Positions 26,065 to 34,704 of a DNA stretch of 64,000 nt are shown in pieces (positions within the stretch are counted from its first letter, which is position 1; each line of letters begins with the position of its first letter). The notes under the pieces were generated by a model. It saw only the letters and a list, made by a program, of their open reading frames with translations. It was not told the origin of the DNA and ran no database searches. Position numbers and translations under genes: made by a program. Location of the stretch: assembly GCF_001715975.1 (NCBI RefSeq), contig NZ_MARB01000004.1:124001-188000 (forward strand), read 5' to 3'. Source of the stretch: Candidatus Thiodiazotropha endolucinida. GTDB taxonomy: Bacteria; Pseudomonadota; Gammaproteobacteria; Chromatiales; Chromatiaceae.

Positions 26065-26763
26065 CTAATTCACCGTGATGACTAATTGGGCGACAGGATT
26101 CAACCAACGATGCACACTGCTGTTGAGATCACTGACACCTGCTGATTCACCGCTGTCGCCCAATACGCCGCGATGGATATGAACATGGGCATTCGTCTCC
26201 GCCGTCGTAACGCCGGTTGCACCGGTGCCGTTCTGACCGCCTGGATCCGCAGGCACACCCGCAACACCCGGCGCACCGCCGCCATTGATAATTTCGTCAT
26301 TGGCTTCCGTACCGGCATCGTAGGCATTCAACTGATAACGGTAAGTGCCTGCAGCGGTCGGAATAGATAGAGAGTCCGCACCGACAAAGCCATCGTTGGT
26401 CGGTAGAATCATCGCAGTAAGTGAAAGGTGATCATTTGTCGCGGAGTGAGTGAGATCGAAGGTGGTCGTTGCCCCCGGCGCCAATAATCCGCCGGCTGGA
26501 TTTGCAACCGAGTCCGCATTGACCGCAGCCATGTCGGCTGATAATCCGGAAATATCACCACCTTCAGCCATTGCCTGCAGGTTCGTGCTGGCAGTCGTTC
26601 CCAGCTGAAAGATATGATTACCGCTTGCATGCGCCGCCACCAAAAACGGTGTAAAATAACTGCCATGCGTCAGATTGGTAATCGAAATAGTCAGATCCTG
26701 TGCGAGCGTCGGTGTAGTGGCAAATGCTCCAGCGAGCGCCAGTATTGTTAACTTGTTGCGCAT
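26065..26763 (-). CDS. Secreted spondin-domain protein
   Basis: The 232-residue precursor has a standard signal peptide (residues 1-21, cut after TLA) and no lipobox, so it should be released into the periplasm or secreted. The Spondin_N pattern is the same as in the next gene: ISITNLTHGSYFTPFLVAAH, AEGGD, NDGFVGADSL, YDAGTEANDE and the C-terminal LNPVAQLVITV. A Gly/Pro-rich insertion (GGGAPGVAGVPADPGG) sits near residue 165. The ATG at 26763 has GGAGGATAAG upstream. The two genes look like a tandem duplication in which one copy became lipidated. Confidence 0.87.
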   Translation of the reverse strand: MRNKLTILALAGAFATTPTLAQDLTISITNLTHGSYFTPFLVAAHASGNHIFQLGTTASTNLQAMAEGGDISGLSADMAAVNADSVANPAGGLLAPGATTTFDLTHSATNDHLSLTAMILPTNDGFVGADSLSIPTAAGTYRYQLNAYDAGTEANDEIINGGGAPGVAGVPADPGGQNGTGATGVTTAETNAHVHIHRGVLGDSGESAGVSDLNSSVHRWLNPVAQLVITVN

Positions 26764-27102
26764 TCTCTTATCCTCCAGTAACCATGTAATACAATTGTCT
26801 GTGCCGGGTTAATGATGGAGTGATAAATTCACGGGTGTATCTCGTGTTAATCACGAAAGTGTCAATTTCAGTCTTGCATTGATGAAACAAAAACCCGGGT
26901 TTGTAGCAGGCTGAATCCGGACGTGTGATGTCGCGACCGAAATACAGCAATCGGCTTGCTGGAAAAGGTATTTAAGATCCGTCTAAAGTGAATTAGAGCT
27001 TGTGCATGATTCCGGGTAAAGGGATATCCGCGGAACCCCTGACGGAACTGGGTATGCCGCGGGTATCCGATACGGTTCCAGTGCTGATCCAATCCATGCT
27101 TT
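26764..27102. other. Gene-free stretch with inverted repeats
   Basis: This 339-bp region holds the leader of the spondin pair and the 3' side of tetR. It contains a perfect 12-bp palindrome AAACCCGGGTTT at 26891-26902 and, closer to tetR, a pair of 12-bp arms at 27022-27033 (GGATATCCGCGG) and 27057-27068, identical at 11 of 12 positions, with a 23-nt loop. The second could end tetR transcription although no T-tract follows. No coding frame is supported. Confidence 0.45.
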
Positions 27103-27807
27103 TTAATGGTGAATTGAGCGATGGATCAAACGCAGGCAATTTTCGGCATACTCATCAATCGTTGATGCCGGTTGTTTATATTTCCATGGCTTCAAATAGC
27201 GTTCCTGAACCATGGTCAATACCATGGTAGCAAGAAAGTCCGCCGGGTAGCCCCGCTCTGGCTTCTGCTGTAGACGCACAATCAGCCTCTCCAGCTCCGC
27301 TACCTGGGATCGTTCGAGGTTTTTGGAATCTTCCTGGTGTTTGATTGGCAGACTGCGGGTTTCGAAATAGAGAAAATAGAACCAGGGTTGCAGCAGCAGA
27401 GATGCGTATAGATAACCTTTGACCATCACTTCCAGGGCAACAACGGGATCGGTCTCAGCCCTGGCCTTATCAACGATATCTTCACACACAAGGGTAACCG
27501 CATCTTTGACGATGATCGCGATATTGTCCTTGTTGGTGATCGTCAAATAGACACCCCCCATGCTCAGACCGGTCTCGGCCAGAAGGTCTCGCAGGGACAT
27601 CGCCTGAAATCCGATCTTGGGCACCAATTTAAACGTGGCACGGAAGATTTTTTTCAGATTCCTGACAGCGAACTTCTCTCGCCTGATCCCTATAAGGCTC
27701 TGATTTCGTTCAAAAAGTAATGCATATAACCTGTCTTCTTCATAATCGAAGCACTTTTTGAAATCTGAAAATGTCAACGCCCTCGCAGGAACGAACTCAA
27801 TTGTCAT
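27103..27807 (-). CDS. TetR family transcriptional regulator with long N-terminal extension
   Basis: The 234-residue protein has the TetR helix-turn-helix at about 54-100 (RATFKLVPKIGFQAMSLRD, then AETGLSMGGVYLTITNKDNI). In most TetR proteins this begins within 10-20 residues of the start; here about 50 residues come first, with an FxxxFDYEEDRLYALLFERN segment. The C-terminal ligand domain is normal in length. It is divergent from the fad operon, with 157 bp between, and by analogy with FadR/PsrA-type TetR proteins it probably senses acyl-CoA and represses that operon. The ATG at 27807 has a weak ribosome site, and an internal start near residue 45 would restore usual length. Confidence 0.88.
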   Translation of the reverse strand: MTIEFVPARALTFSDFKKCFDYEEDRLYALLFERNQSLIGIRREKFAVRNLKKIFRATFKLVPKIGFQAMSLRDLLAETGLSMGGVYLTITNKDNIAIIVKDAVTLVCEDIVDKARAETDPVVALEVMVKGYLYASLLLQPWFYFLYFETRSLPIKHQEDSKNLERSQVAELERLIVRLQQKPERGYPADFLATMVLTMVQERYLKPWKYKQPASTIDEYAENCLRLIHRSIHH

Positions 27808-27843
27808 AGAACGGTTGATTGGTCATTTACGTGAAAATAGTTC

Positions 27844-27901
27844 TTGACACGAAATTGTAGCACAACTAATTTATTAATAAAAACGAACGCTCGCTCTTTT
27901 T
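27844..27901 (+). promoter_or_regulatory. Candidate fad promoter and TetR operator
   Basis: The divergent region has TTGACA at 27844-27849 and, after 17 bp, TAATTT at 27867-27872, a fair sigma-70 pair pointing to fadE. Just downstream, 27880-27901 is an imperfect palindrome: AAAACGAACG and its partner, reversed, AAAAAGAGCG, agree at 8 of 10 positions around CT. Its place at the transcription start suits a repressor site for the adjacent TetR protein. This is inference from position and symmetry. Confidence 0.4.
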
Positions 27902-27964
27902 TTGAGTCATAATACCTATATGAGACCCTAGTTTTTAAAGACACATTCGGCTGGAGATGTAGCA

Positions 27965-30439
27965 ATGATGACGAACTTTGTTTTAGTCGCAATCGCAATA
28001 GCCACGCTATTGTTCCTGGCCTATCGTGGATACAGCATCGCCGCAGCAACCTACTCAATGGCCACGCTCTCGGCGATCTCCGCCGCAGTGACAGGTTTCG
28101 GCCTGTTGACCTGGCTGTTCACCGCCATATTCCTTGCATGCCTGTTGTTTACAGTTCCCTCGCTGCGCCTGCGATTTGTTTCCAAGCCCACACTGATCAC
28201 CATGAGACGCATGATGCCCCCGCTTTCAAATACGGAAAAGGAAGCGATAGATGCGGGAAACGTCTGGTGGGACGGAGAACTATTCAGTGGCAAGCCGGAC
28301 TGGCGTCGACTGCTGTCCGGTTCCAAACCGGTATTGAGCGACCGTGAACAGGCCTTCCTCGATGGCCCCGTCAACGAACTTTGCCGCATGGTCGACAAGT
28401 GGCAGATCAATCATGAGTTGAACCGGCTGCCCGAGTCGATCATCAACTATGTTCGCGAGCACGGCTTTCTCGGCATGATCATACCAAAGCGTTACGGCGG
28501 CCTTGAATTCTCGCCGGTTGCGCAATCCGAAATCCTGTTGCGCCTGAGTAATACCGGCAGTGGTGTCAGCTATCTGGTCGGTGTACCCAACTCGCTCGGA
28601 CCGGGTGAGTTGTTGATCAAATACGGTACTGAAGCACAAAAGGATCACTACCTCCCCCGTCTCGCCAGCGGTGAGGAGATACCCTGCTTTGCCCTGACCG
28701 GTCCTACCGCCGGCTCAGATGCCACATCGATACCCGATACCGGCACGGTATGTATGGGTGAATGGCAGGGAGAGGAAGTGATCGGAATGCGGCTCAACTT
28801 TTCCAAACGCTATATCACGCTTTCATCCATCGCGACACTTGTCGGACTGGCCTTCAGGCTGAAGGATCCGGATGGCCTGCTCGGAGACGTGAAAGATTAT
28901 GGAATCACCTGCGCGCTGATCCCGCACGATACACAAGGGATGCAGATCGGACGGCGCCATCTGCCTATCGGCGATGCCTTCCTGAATGGCCCCATTCAGG
29001 GACAAGACGTTTTCGTTCCACTGAGTTTTATCATCGGCGGTCCGGAGATGGCCGGTAAAGGCTGGCGCATGCTGGTGAATTGTCTATCGGTGGGACGCGC
29101 AGTCACCCTGCCCACCACCGCCGTGGCGGTCAGCAAGCGTTCGCTGCTCGGCACCAGCGCCTACGCCAGCCTGCGCCGACAATTTGGCATCCCCATTGCG
29201 CAATTCGAGGGTATTCAGAAACCCTTGGCGCGTATTGCCGGTCTAAGTTACATCATCGATGCCGCCAGATTGCAGACCATACAGGCCATCGTCGAGGGCA
29301 ACAAACCGAGTGTGGCATCCGCAATTTTGAAGTACCACACCACGGAGATGGCCAGGCAATGCGTAATCGACGCCATGGATATCCATGCAGGTAAAGCAGT
29401 AGTCAAGGGTCCGAAGAACTATATTGCCGATATGTATGAGTCAATGCCTGTGGCCATCACCGTGGAGGGCGCGAACATCCTCACACGCAACCTGATGATC
29501 TTTGGACAGGGGGCGATCAGGTCGCACCCCTATGTGATGCAGGAGATGACATTGGCCCATGCCGAGGATAGCCAAGAAACAATCGCAAGATTCGATACCA
29601 CGTTGACGGCCCATATCGGCCATTCGATCAGCAATTTCGCGCGTACGCTGACCATGGGCCTCGGTTTGTCGCGGGAGGTGGTGCCGAGCGGAAACCTGCA
29701 CCTGCTTCCCTATTATCGCCATTTCAACCGGCTCAGCAGTCTGTTTGCAATGATTACCGATGTGGCCTTGCTCAATCTGAATGCTAAGCTGAAATTCAAG
29801 GAGATGCTTTCGGCACGCCTGGGAGATCTGTTGAGCATGCTGTTTCTCGGCAGCATGGTGATCAAGCAGCATGAAGAGAGTCAGCATCCGGAAGAGGAGT
29901 GGCCGGTGGTGCAGTGGGCTCTCGACTATCTCCTCCACCAATATCAGGTCGCATTCGATCAGCTGATGGAAAACTGGCCAAATCGATGGGTACCCGGAGT
30001 ACTGAAACGCCTCGCGTTCCCGATCGGCCGCCGCTATCCAGCACCGAAAGACAGCCTGGAAAAGTCGGTTGTCGAGCTGATCACCGTTGACAGTGCAACC
30101 AGAATCAAGATGACCAGCGGACTGTTCCTGGAGGTTGCCGCGAACAATCCATTGGCGGAGGTCAACCAGGTTTTTCTCGAGAGTCTAAATCTGCAACCGA
30201 TTCTCAAACGGCTGACCCGCGCATTGCGAACAGGCGAATTGGAGAAAGCAGAAGATATGGAACTTGCCGATGCAGCCCTTCAGGCGGCAATGATAACCGA
30301 GCATGAGGCGGAGCAACTGCGGCGGTTTGACCGCCATTTGATGGCGATCATTCATGTTGACGATTTTGACGAATCGGAATTGATCCGCGCCCCATACCAC
30401 AAATACGGACAAGATGATCAACAGCAGATCACTGGATGA
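27965..30439 (+). CDS. fadE: Acyl-CoA dehydrogenase, FadE type
   Basis: FadE carries out the first oxidation step of fatty acid beta-oxidation. The 824-residue protein is close to E. coli FadE (814). Two hydrophobic segments at about 5-25 and 35-60 anchor it to the inner membrane. The dehydrogenase core follows, with FALTGPTAGSDATSIPD near residue 240, the FAD-binding stretch and the block VEGANILTRNLMIFGQGA (near 500). The C-terminal FadE-specific domain ends near residue 800. It is the first gene of the operon and starts at ATG 27965, with GGAG 9 nt upstream. The order of the operon is unlike E. coli, where fadE stands alone. Confidence 0.93.
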   Translation: MMTNFVLVAIAIATLLFLAYRGYSIAAATYSMATLSAISAAVTGFGLLTWLFTAIFLACLLFTVPSLRLRFVSKPTLITMRRMMPPLSNTEKEAIDAGNVWWDGELFSGKPDWRRLLSGSKPVLSDREQAFLDGPVNELCRMVDKWQINHELNRLPESIINYVREHGFLGMIIPKRYGGLEFSPVAQSEILLRLSNTGSGVSYLVGVPNSLGPGELLIKYGTEAQKDHYLPRLASGEEIPCFALTGPTAGSDATSIPDTGTVCMGEWQGEEVIGMRLNFSKRYITLSSIATLVGLAFRLKDPDGLLGDVKDYGITCALIPHDTQGMQIGRRHLPIGDAFLNGPIQGQDVFVPLSFIIGGPEMAGKGWRMLVNCLSVGRAVTLPTTAVAVSKRSLLGTSAYASLRRQFGIPIAQFEGIQKPLARIAGLSYIIDAARLQTIQAIVEGNKPSVASAILKYHTTEMARQCVIDAMDIHAGKAVVKGPKNYIADMYESMPVAITVEGANILTRNLMIFGQGAIRSHPYVMQEMTLAHAEDSQETIARFDTTLTAHIGHSISNFARTLTMGLGLSREVVPSGNLHLLPYYRHFNRLSSLFAMITDVALLNLNAKLKFKEMLSARLGDLLSMLFLGSMVIKQHEESQHPEEEWPVVQWALDYLLHQYQVAFDQLMENWPNRWVPGVLKRLAFPIGRRYPAPKDSLEKSVVELITVDSATRIKMTSGLFLEVAANNPLAEVNQVFLESLNLQPILKRLTRALRTGELEKAEDMELADAALQAAMITEHEAEQLRRFDRHLMAIIHVDDFDESELIRAPYHKYGQDDQQQITG

Positions 30440-30481
30440 CCTCCGTTTGTATAGAGGAGATCAGCCGGAGGAGAGAGGCCA

Positions 30482-32899
30482 ATGAAATCAACCGCTCAGC
30501 TAACAATTGATGAAGTAAATAAAGCAATCATCGGCATACCGGTTTTCAAACGGGTGGCCATACTGGGAGCCGGTGTAATGGGGGCTCAGATAGCGGCTCA
30601 TTTCACCAACGCCGGTATTCCATCACTGTTGTTCGATCTCCCCAAAGAGGGCATGGACAAAAGCGCGATTGCAAAAAAGGCAATCAAGAGCCTGGTGAAA
30701 CAGAAGCCGGAACCGTTGGCTATGGCGACAAACGCCTCCAGAATAACCCCGTGCAACTACGACGACGACCTGGAAAAACTCACCGATTGCGATCTGGTGA
30801 TCGAAGCGATAGCGGAAAAAATGGAATGGAAGTCCGACCTTTACCACAAGATCTCACCCTATCTCGGTGATAACGCGATACTCGCCAGCAACACCTCGGG
30901 CCTCTCCATCACAGAGCTGGCGGAAAGCCTGCCGGACAATCTGCGTAACCGTTTTCTCGGCATCCATTTCTTCAATCCACCGCGCTATATGCCGCTGGTT
31001 GAGTTGATAGCGCAACCACAGACGTCACCCGAAGTTGTCGATACCGTTGAGAGCTTTTGCGTAGCCACCCTTGGTAAGGGGGTGGTGAGGGCCAGGGATA
31101 CGGTTAACTTCATCGCCAACCGGCTCGGACTTTTCTCCATGATGTCGACCTTTCACCATGCGCAAAGGCTCTCATTGAATTTTGAAACCGTCGACGCACT
31201 GACCGGAAAATCGATCGGACGACCAAAGAGCGCAACCCTGCGCACCGCCGACCTGGTGGGGCTCGATACCATGCGGCACGTTTTACGCAACGCTGCCGAA
31301 CATCTTGGTGATGATCCATGGGTATCGATCTACAGGATCCCGGACTGGCTCGACACCCTGATTGAAAACGGTGCCCTCGGCACCAAGACCAAGGCAGGCG
31401 TGTATAAAAAACAGGACGGTGAAATCCTGGTATACGAACCTACAGACAACAGTTACCGGAAGCGCAAGGTAAAGATACCCGGCAAGGTGGAGAAGGTACT
31501 GAAGGATTACAAGAACCCCGAACGCCTGGCAAAGCTAAGCGCCATCAACGATCCCCATGCCGAATTCCTCTGGTCGACTCAGCGCGATGTATTTCACTAT
31601 GCCGCCTATCTACTGGACACGATCGCCGATAATGCCAGGGAGGTTGACATGGCGATTCGCTGGGGCTTCGGCTGGAAGCAGGGTCCGTTCGAGATCTGGC
31701 AGCACGCCGGTTGGCAGCGTATCGCCGATTTAATCCAACAGGATATCGATGCAGGCAAGACCCTTACCGGCGAACCCCTGCCGGCATGGGTCAATAACAT
31801 CGAGGCGGTCCATACGTCAAAGGGCTCATGGTCACCTACCGACAACAGTTATCATCCCCGCTCCAGGCTTCCGGTCTACCAGCGTCAGCGCCGGCCTGAA
31901 CGACTGGTTGGCGAACAGGCTGCGCAGCATGAGGTATTATTCGATAACGACTCGGCGCGTTTCTGGTTAATCGATGGTGATATCGGTGTACTCAGCTTCA
32001 AGACCAAAATGCATACCATCGACGACGGCGTACTGGACAGCCTGAATCAGGCCGCAGATCTGGCGGAACAACAGCTAACTGGCATGGTGATTTGGCAACC
32101 GGATGAGCCGTTCAGCGCAGGCGCAGACCTGAAGTCATTCATGCCGGTTGCCATGAAGAGCATACTGCCGGGCAGCAATGCCCTGGACAACCTGCTGCAG
32201 AAGTTCCAGCACAGCTGTATTCGCATGCGTAAATCCAATATCCCGGTGGTTGCCGGGGTCCAGGGACTGGCGCTTGGCGGCGGTTGCGAACTGATGATGC
32301 AGTGTGACCGGGTGGTCGCCGCACTGGAGAGCTACATCGGTCTGGTCGAAGTGGGTGTCGGACTCATACCCGCCGGCAGCGGCTGCATGGAACTGGCCAG
32401 GCGCGCCTCCATCAAGGCGGCGGGGGGTGATAGATTCGAGGCACTCAAGGACATTTTTGAAACCGTCGCCATGGGCAAGGTCGCCACCAGTGCCGAGCAG
32501 GCCAAGGCATTCGGCTTTCTGCGTGAAAGCGATATTGTGGTCATGAATCGTCATGAAGTGCTGCATACCGCCATTGCCCAGGTTCGTGCCCTGAGTGCCG
32601 CCAACTACCGCCCGGCCATCGAATCACCGATTAGGGCCGGGGGTCGGGCCGCCATTGCAAACTTCAAGGCGGCGATGACCAATATGCACGCCGGCGGTTT
32701 CATCTCTGACTACGATATGAAGATCGGGACGCTCGTCGCCCATGCACTCTGTGGCGGCCCGGTGGATGCCGGTACCGAACTGCCAGAAAGCTGGTATCTG
32801 CGATATGAGCGCGAGGGTTTTCGCTCTCTGCTGAAAAGCCCCAAAACACATGCACGGGTCAAGCATATGCTGGATACCGGCAAGCCCCTGCGGAACTGA
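30482..32899 (+). CDS. Bifunctional 3-hydroxyacyl-CoA dehydrogenase / enoyl-CoA hydratase, HAD domain first
   Basis: The 805-residue enzyme carries out hydration and the second oxidation of beta-oxidation. The domain order is HAD then ECH: the NAD-binding motif VAILGAGVMGAQIA is at about 22-35, SNTSGLSITELA and GIHFFNPP follow, and the hydratase/isomerase part is at about 490-700 with FSAGADLKSF, QGLALGGGCELMM and GLVEVGVGLIPAGSG holding the two catalytic Glu. FadB and FadJ of E. coli have the opposite order; Bacillus FadN has this one. The ATG at 30482 has GGAGGAGAG upstream. It lies 42 bp after fadE and 14 bp before the thiolase. Confidence 0.93.
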   Translation: MKSTAQLTIDEVNKAIIGIPVFKRVAILGAGVMGAQIAAHFTNAGIPSLLFDLPKEGMDKSAIAKKAIKSLVKQKPEPLAMATNASRITPCNYDDDLEKLTDCDLVIEAIAEKMEWKSDLYHKISPYLGDNAILASNTSGLSITELAESLPDNLRNRFLGIHFFNPPRYMPLVELIAQPQTSPEVVDTVESFCVATLGKGVVRARDTVNFIANRLGLFSMMSTFHHAQRLSLNFETVDALTGKSIGRPKSATLRTADLVGLDTMRHVLRNAAEHLGDDPWVSIYRIPDWLDTLIENGALGTKTKAGVYKKQDGEILVYEPTDNSYRKRKVKIPGKVEKVLKDYKNPERLAKLSAINDPHAEFLWSTQRDVFHYAAYLLDTIADNAREVDMAIRWGFGWKQGPFEIWQHAGWQRIADLIQQDIDAGKTLTGEPLPAWVNNIEAVHTSKGSWSPTDNSYHPRSRLPVYQRQRRPERLVGEQAAQHEVLFDNDSARFWLIDGDIGVLSFKTKMHTIDDGVLDSLNQAADLAEQQLTGMVIWQPDEPFSAGADLKSFMPVAMKSILPGSNALDNLLQKFQHSCIRMRKSNIPVVAGVQGLALGGGCELMMQCDRVVAALESYIGLVEVGVGLIPAGSGCMELARRASIKAAGGDRFEALKDIFETVAMGKVATSAEQAKAFGFLRESDIVVMNRHEVLHTAIAQVRALSAANYRPAIESPIRAGGRAAIANFKAAMTNMHAGGFISDYDMKIGTLVAHALCGGPVDAGTELPESWYLRYEREGFRSLLKSPKTHARVKHMLDTGKPLRN

Positions 32900-32913
32900 G
32901 CGAGGAGAGTGCT

Positions 32914-34098
32914 ATGAGTGAACAGGCCTACATAGTGGCAGCCAGACGTACACCCGTCGGCAAGGCCCCACGAGGCGTATTCCGCCAAACCCGCCCTGAC
33001 GATCTGCTCACCCATGCGATTCAGGGTGTGCTTGGCGATTGCCCCGGCCTGCAGCCAGAGCTGATCGAGGACGTGATTATCGGTTGCGCCATGCCGGAGG
33101 CTGAGCAGGGCCTGAACGTCGCCCGTGTATCCAGCCTGCTGGCCGGATTACCGGACAGCGTACCGGGCGTCACCATCAACCGTTTCTGCTCATCCGGTCT
33201 GCAGAGTATCGCTATGGCTGCGGACAGAATTCGCCTCGGCGAGGCAGACATCATCGTCGCCGGCGGTGTCGAGAGCATGAGCATGGTACCGATGATGGGC
33301 AACAAGGTCGCCATAAATCCGGCGGTTTTCGAGGATGACAATGTAGCTATCGCCTACGGCATGGGTGTCACCGCGGAAAACGTCGCCGAACGTTGGAAGG
33401 TCAGCCGCGAAGATCAGGATAGCTTTGCCCTGCAGAGTCACCAGCGTGCGCTGGCGGCTATCAATGCCGGTCATTTCGAGCGGGAGATTCTCCCCTATCT
33501 GGCCAAACAACACCTGCCGGACGAGGGAAACACAATCAGAATCCTTGAGCGCCCTGTAAAGAGTGATGAGGGCCCCCGTCCCGACTCCAGCCTTGAAGGC
33601 CTGGCCAAACTGCGCCCGGTGTTCGCCGCCAAAGGCAGCGTCACCGCCGGTAACAGCTCGCAGATGAGCGACGGCGCAGGCGCCGTGGTGGTGATGAGCG
33701 AACGGAAAATGCGCACCTTGAATCTCGAACCGCTGGCGCGCTTTGTGGGCTACAGCGTTGCCGGGGTGCCCGCGGAGATCATGGGCATAGGCCCCAAGGA
33801 GGCGATACCCAAGCTCGAGAAACTGACCGGCGTCAGCCTCGACCAGATCGACTGGATCGAGCTCAACGAAGCCTTTGCCGCGCAAGCCCTGGCCGTGATG
33901 CGGGAGATGGATATGGATCCGGATAAGGTCAACCCACTCGGCGGCGCCATCGCCCTTGGACATCCACTGGGTGCGACCGGCGCCATACGCACGGCTACCC
34001 TGCTGCACGGGATGCAGCGTACCAATATGCGCTACGGCATGGTAACCATGTGTATCGGCACGGGGATGGGAGCGGCCGGCCTGTTCGAACGCTGTTGA
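32914..34098 (+). CDS. fadA: Acetyl-CoA C-acyltransferase (3-ketoacyl-CoA thiolase)
   Basis: The thiolase cleaves 3-ketoacyl-CoA to acetyl-CoA and a shorter acyl-CoA. At 394 residues it has the expected length and all catalytic residues: Cys92 in NRFCSSGLQ, His350 in ALGHPLGATGA and Cys380 in MCIGTGMG. It is likely the partner of the HAD-ECH protein directly upstream. The ATG at 32914 has GAGGAG upstream. Similar proteins act in degradation rather than synthesis when placed beside such a gene, which is the reading here; a biosynthetic acetyl-CoA acetyltransferase is less likely. Confidence 0.94.
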   Translation: MSEQAYIVAARRTPVGKAPRGVFRQTRPDDLLTHAIQGVLGDCPGLQPELIEDVIIGCAMPEAEQGLNVARVSSLLAGLPDSVPGVTINRFCSSGLQSIAMAADRIRLGEADIIVAGGVESMSMVPMMGNKVAINPAVFEDDNVAIAYGMGVTAENVAERWKVSREDQDSFALQSHQRALAAINAGHFEREILPYLAKQHLPDEGNTIRILERPVKSDEGPRPDSSLEGLAKLRPVFAAKGSVTAGNSSQMSDGAGAVVVMSERKMRTLNLEPLARFVGYSVAGVPAEIMGIGPKEAIPKLEKLTGVSLDQIDWIELNEAFAAQALAVMREMDMDPDKVNPLGGAIALGHPLGATGAIRTATLLHGMQRTNMRYGMVTMCIGTGMGAAGLFERC

Positions 34099-34197
34099 TA
34101 AACAGCACATGTCCGGCTGGCAATGATGGGACTGTCATCATGCGACAACAGCTGCCATGGACAGTGATCAGGCATCCCTATTTCAGGAGAATGCTGT

Positions 34198-34704
34198 ATG
34201 AGTGGTGAGACACAAAGCAGACCTGGCATAACTCCGGAAGCGCGTGTCGTGTCGCTCTGGAGACGTTTTGGAAACAATGCCTTGGGCCGACGTATCTACA
34301 GTCTGCTATTCGGACGGTTGGTGCCCTATACCGGCACCATCCGTCCCGTTATCGAAGAGATATCACCCGGTCGAGCAAGGGTTACCCTGCGGGACAGACG
34401 AGTTTTGCGCAACCATCTCAATTCGATACATGCCATTGCACTGGCAAATGTCGGCGAGCTGGCAAGCGGTCTTGCTCTGATTGCGTCCATGCCCGAATCG
34501 ACCAAAGGTATCGTTACCCGGCTCGAGATCGATTATCTGAAGAAGGCCCGCGGCGACCTCACCGCTATCGGTGAAGCACAGGTGCCGAAGACAATAGGCG
34601 AATCCACCACTCTTCAGGCCCATGCAACCATCTGGGACCGGGAAGGAGACAGCGTTGCGAACCTCACCACCCATTGGCAGTTACGTCCCAGGGACATGCC
34701 ATGA
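34198..34704 (+). CDS. DUF4442 hotdog-fold thioesterase-like protein
   Basis: The 168-residue protein resembles the hotdog family DUF4442, related to PaaI-type thioesterases: an N-terminal helix with LWRRFGNNALGRRIYSLLFGR, then the strand PGRARVTLRDRRVLRNHLNSIHAIALANVGELASGLAL, in which Asn-His and the following Glu lie where hotdog enzymes have their catalytic residues. In the fad operon it may clear acyl-CoA. It starts at ATG 34198 with AGGAG upstream, after a 99-bp spacer, and overlaps the next gene by 4 bp. Confidence 0.82.
   Translation: MSGETQSRPGITPEARVVSLWRRFGNNALGRRIYSLLFGRLVPYTGTIRPVIEEISPGRARVTLRDRRVLRNHLNSIHAIALANVGELASGLALIASMPESTKGIVTRLEIDYLKKARGDLTAIGEAQVPKTIGESTTLQAHATIWDREGDSVANLTTHWQLRPRDMP

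Noticed and set aside
26891-26902. Palindrome AAACCCGGGTTT as a terminator
   Set aside because: It has no loop and no proper T-tract, so it cannot form a normal terminator hairpin.
33190-34110. 306-codon minus-strand frame
   Set aside because: It is antisense to the thiolase gene and shows the same His and Gly rich shadow composition.
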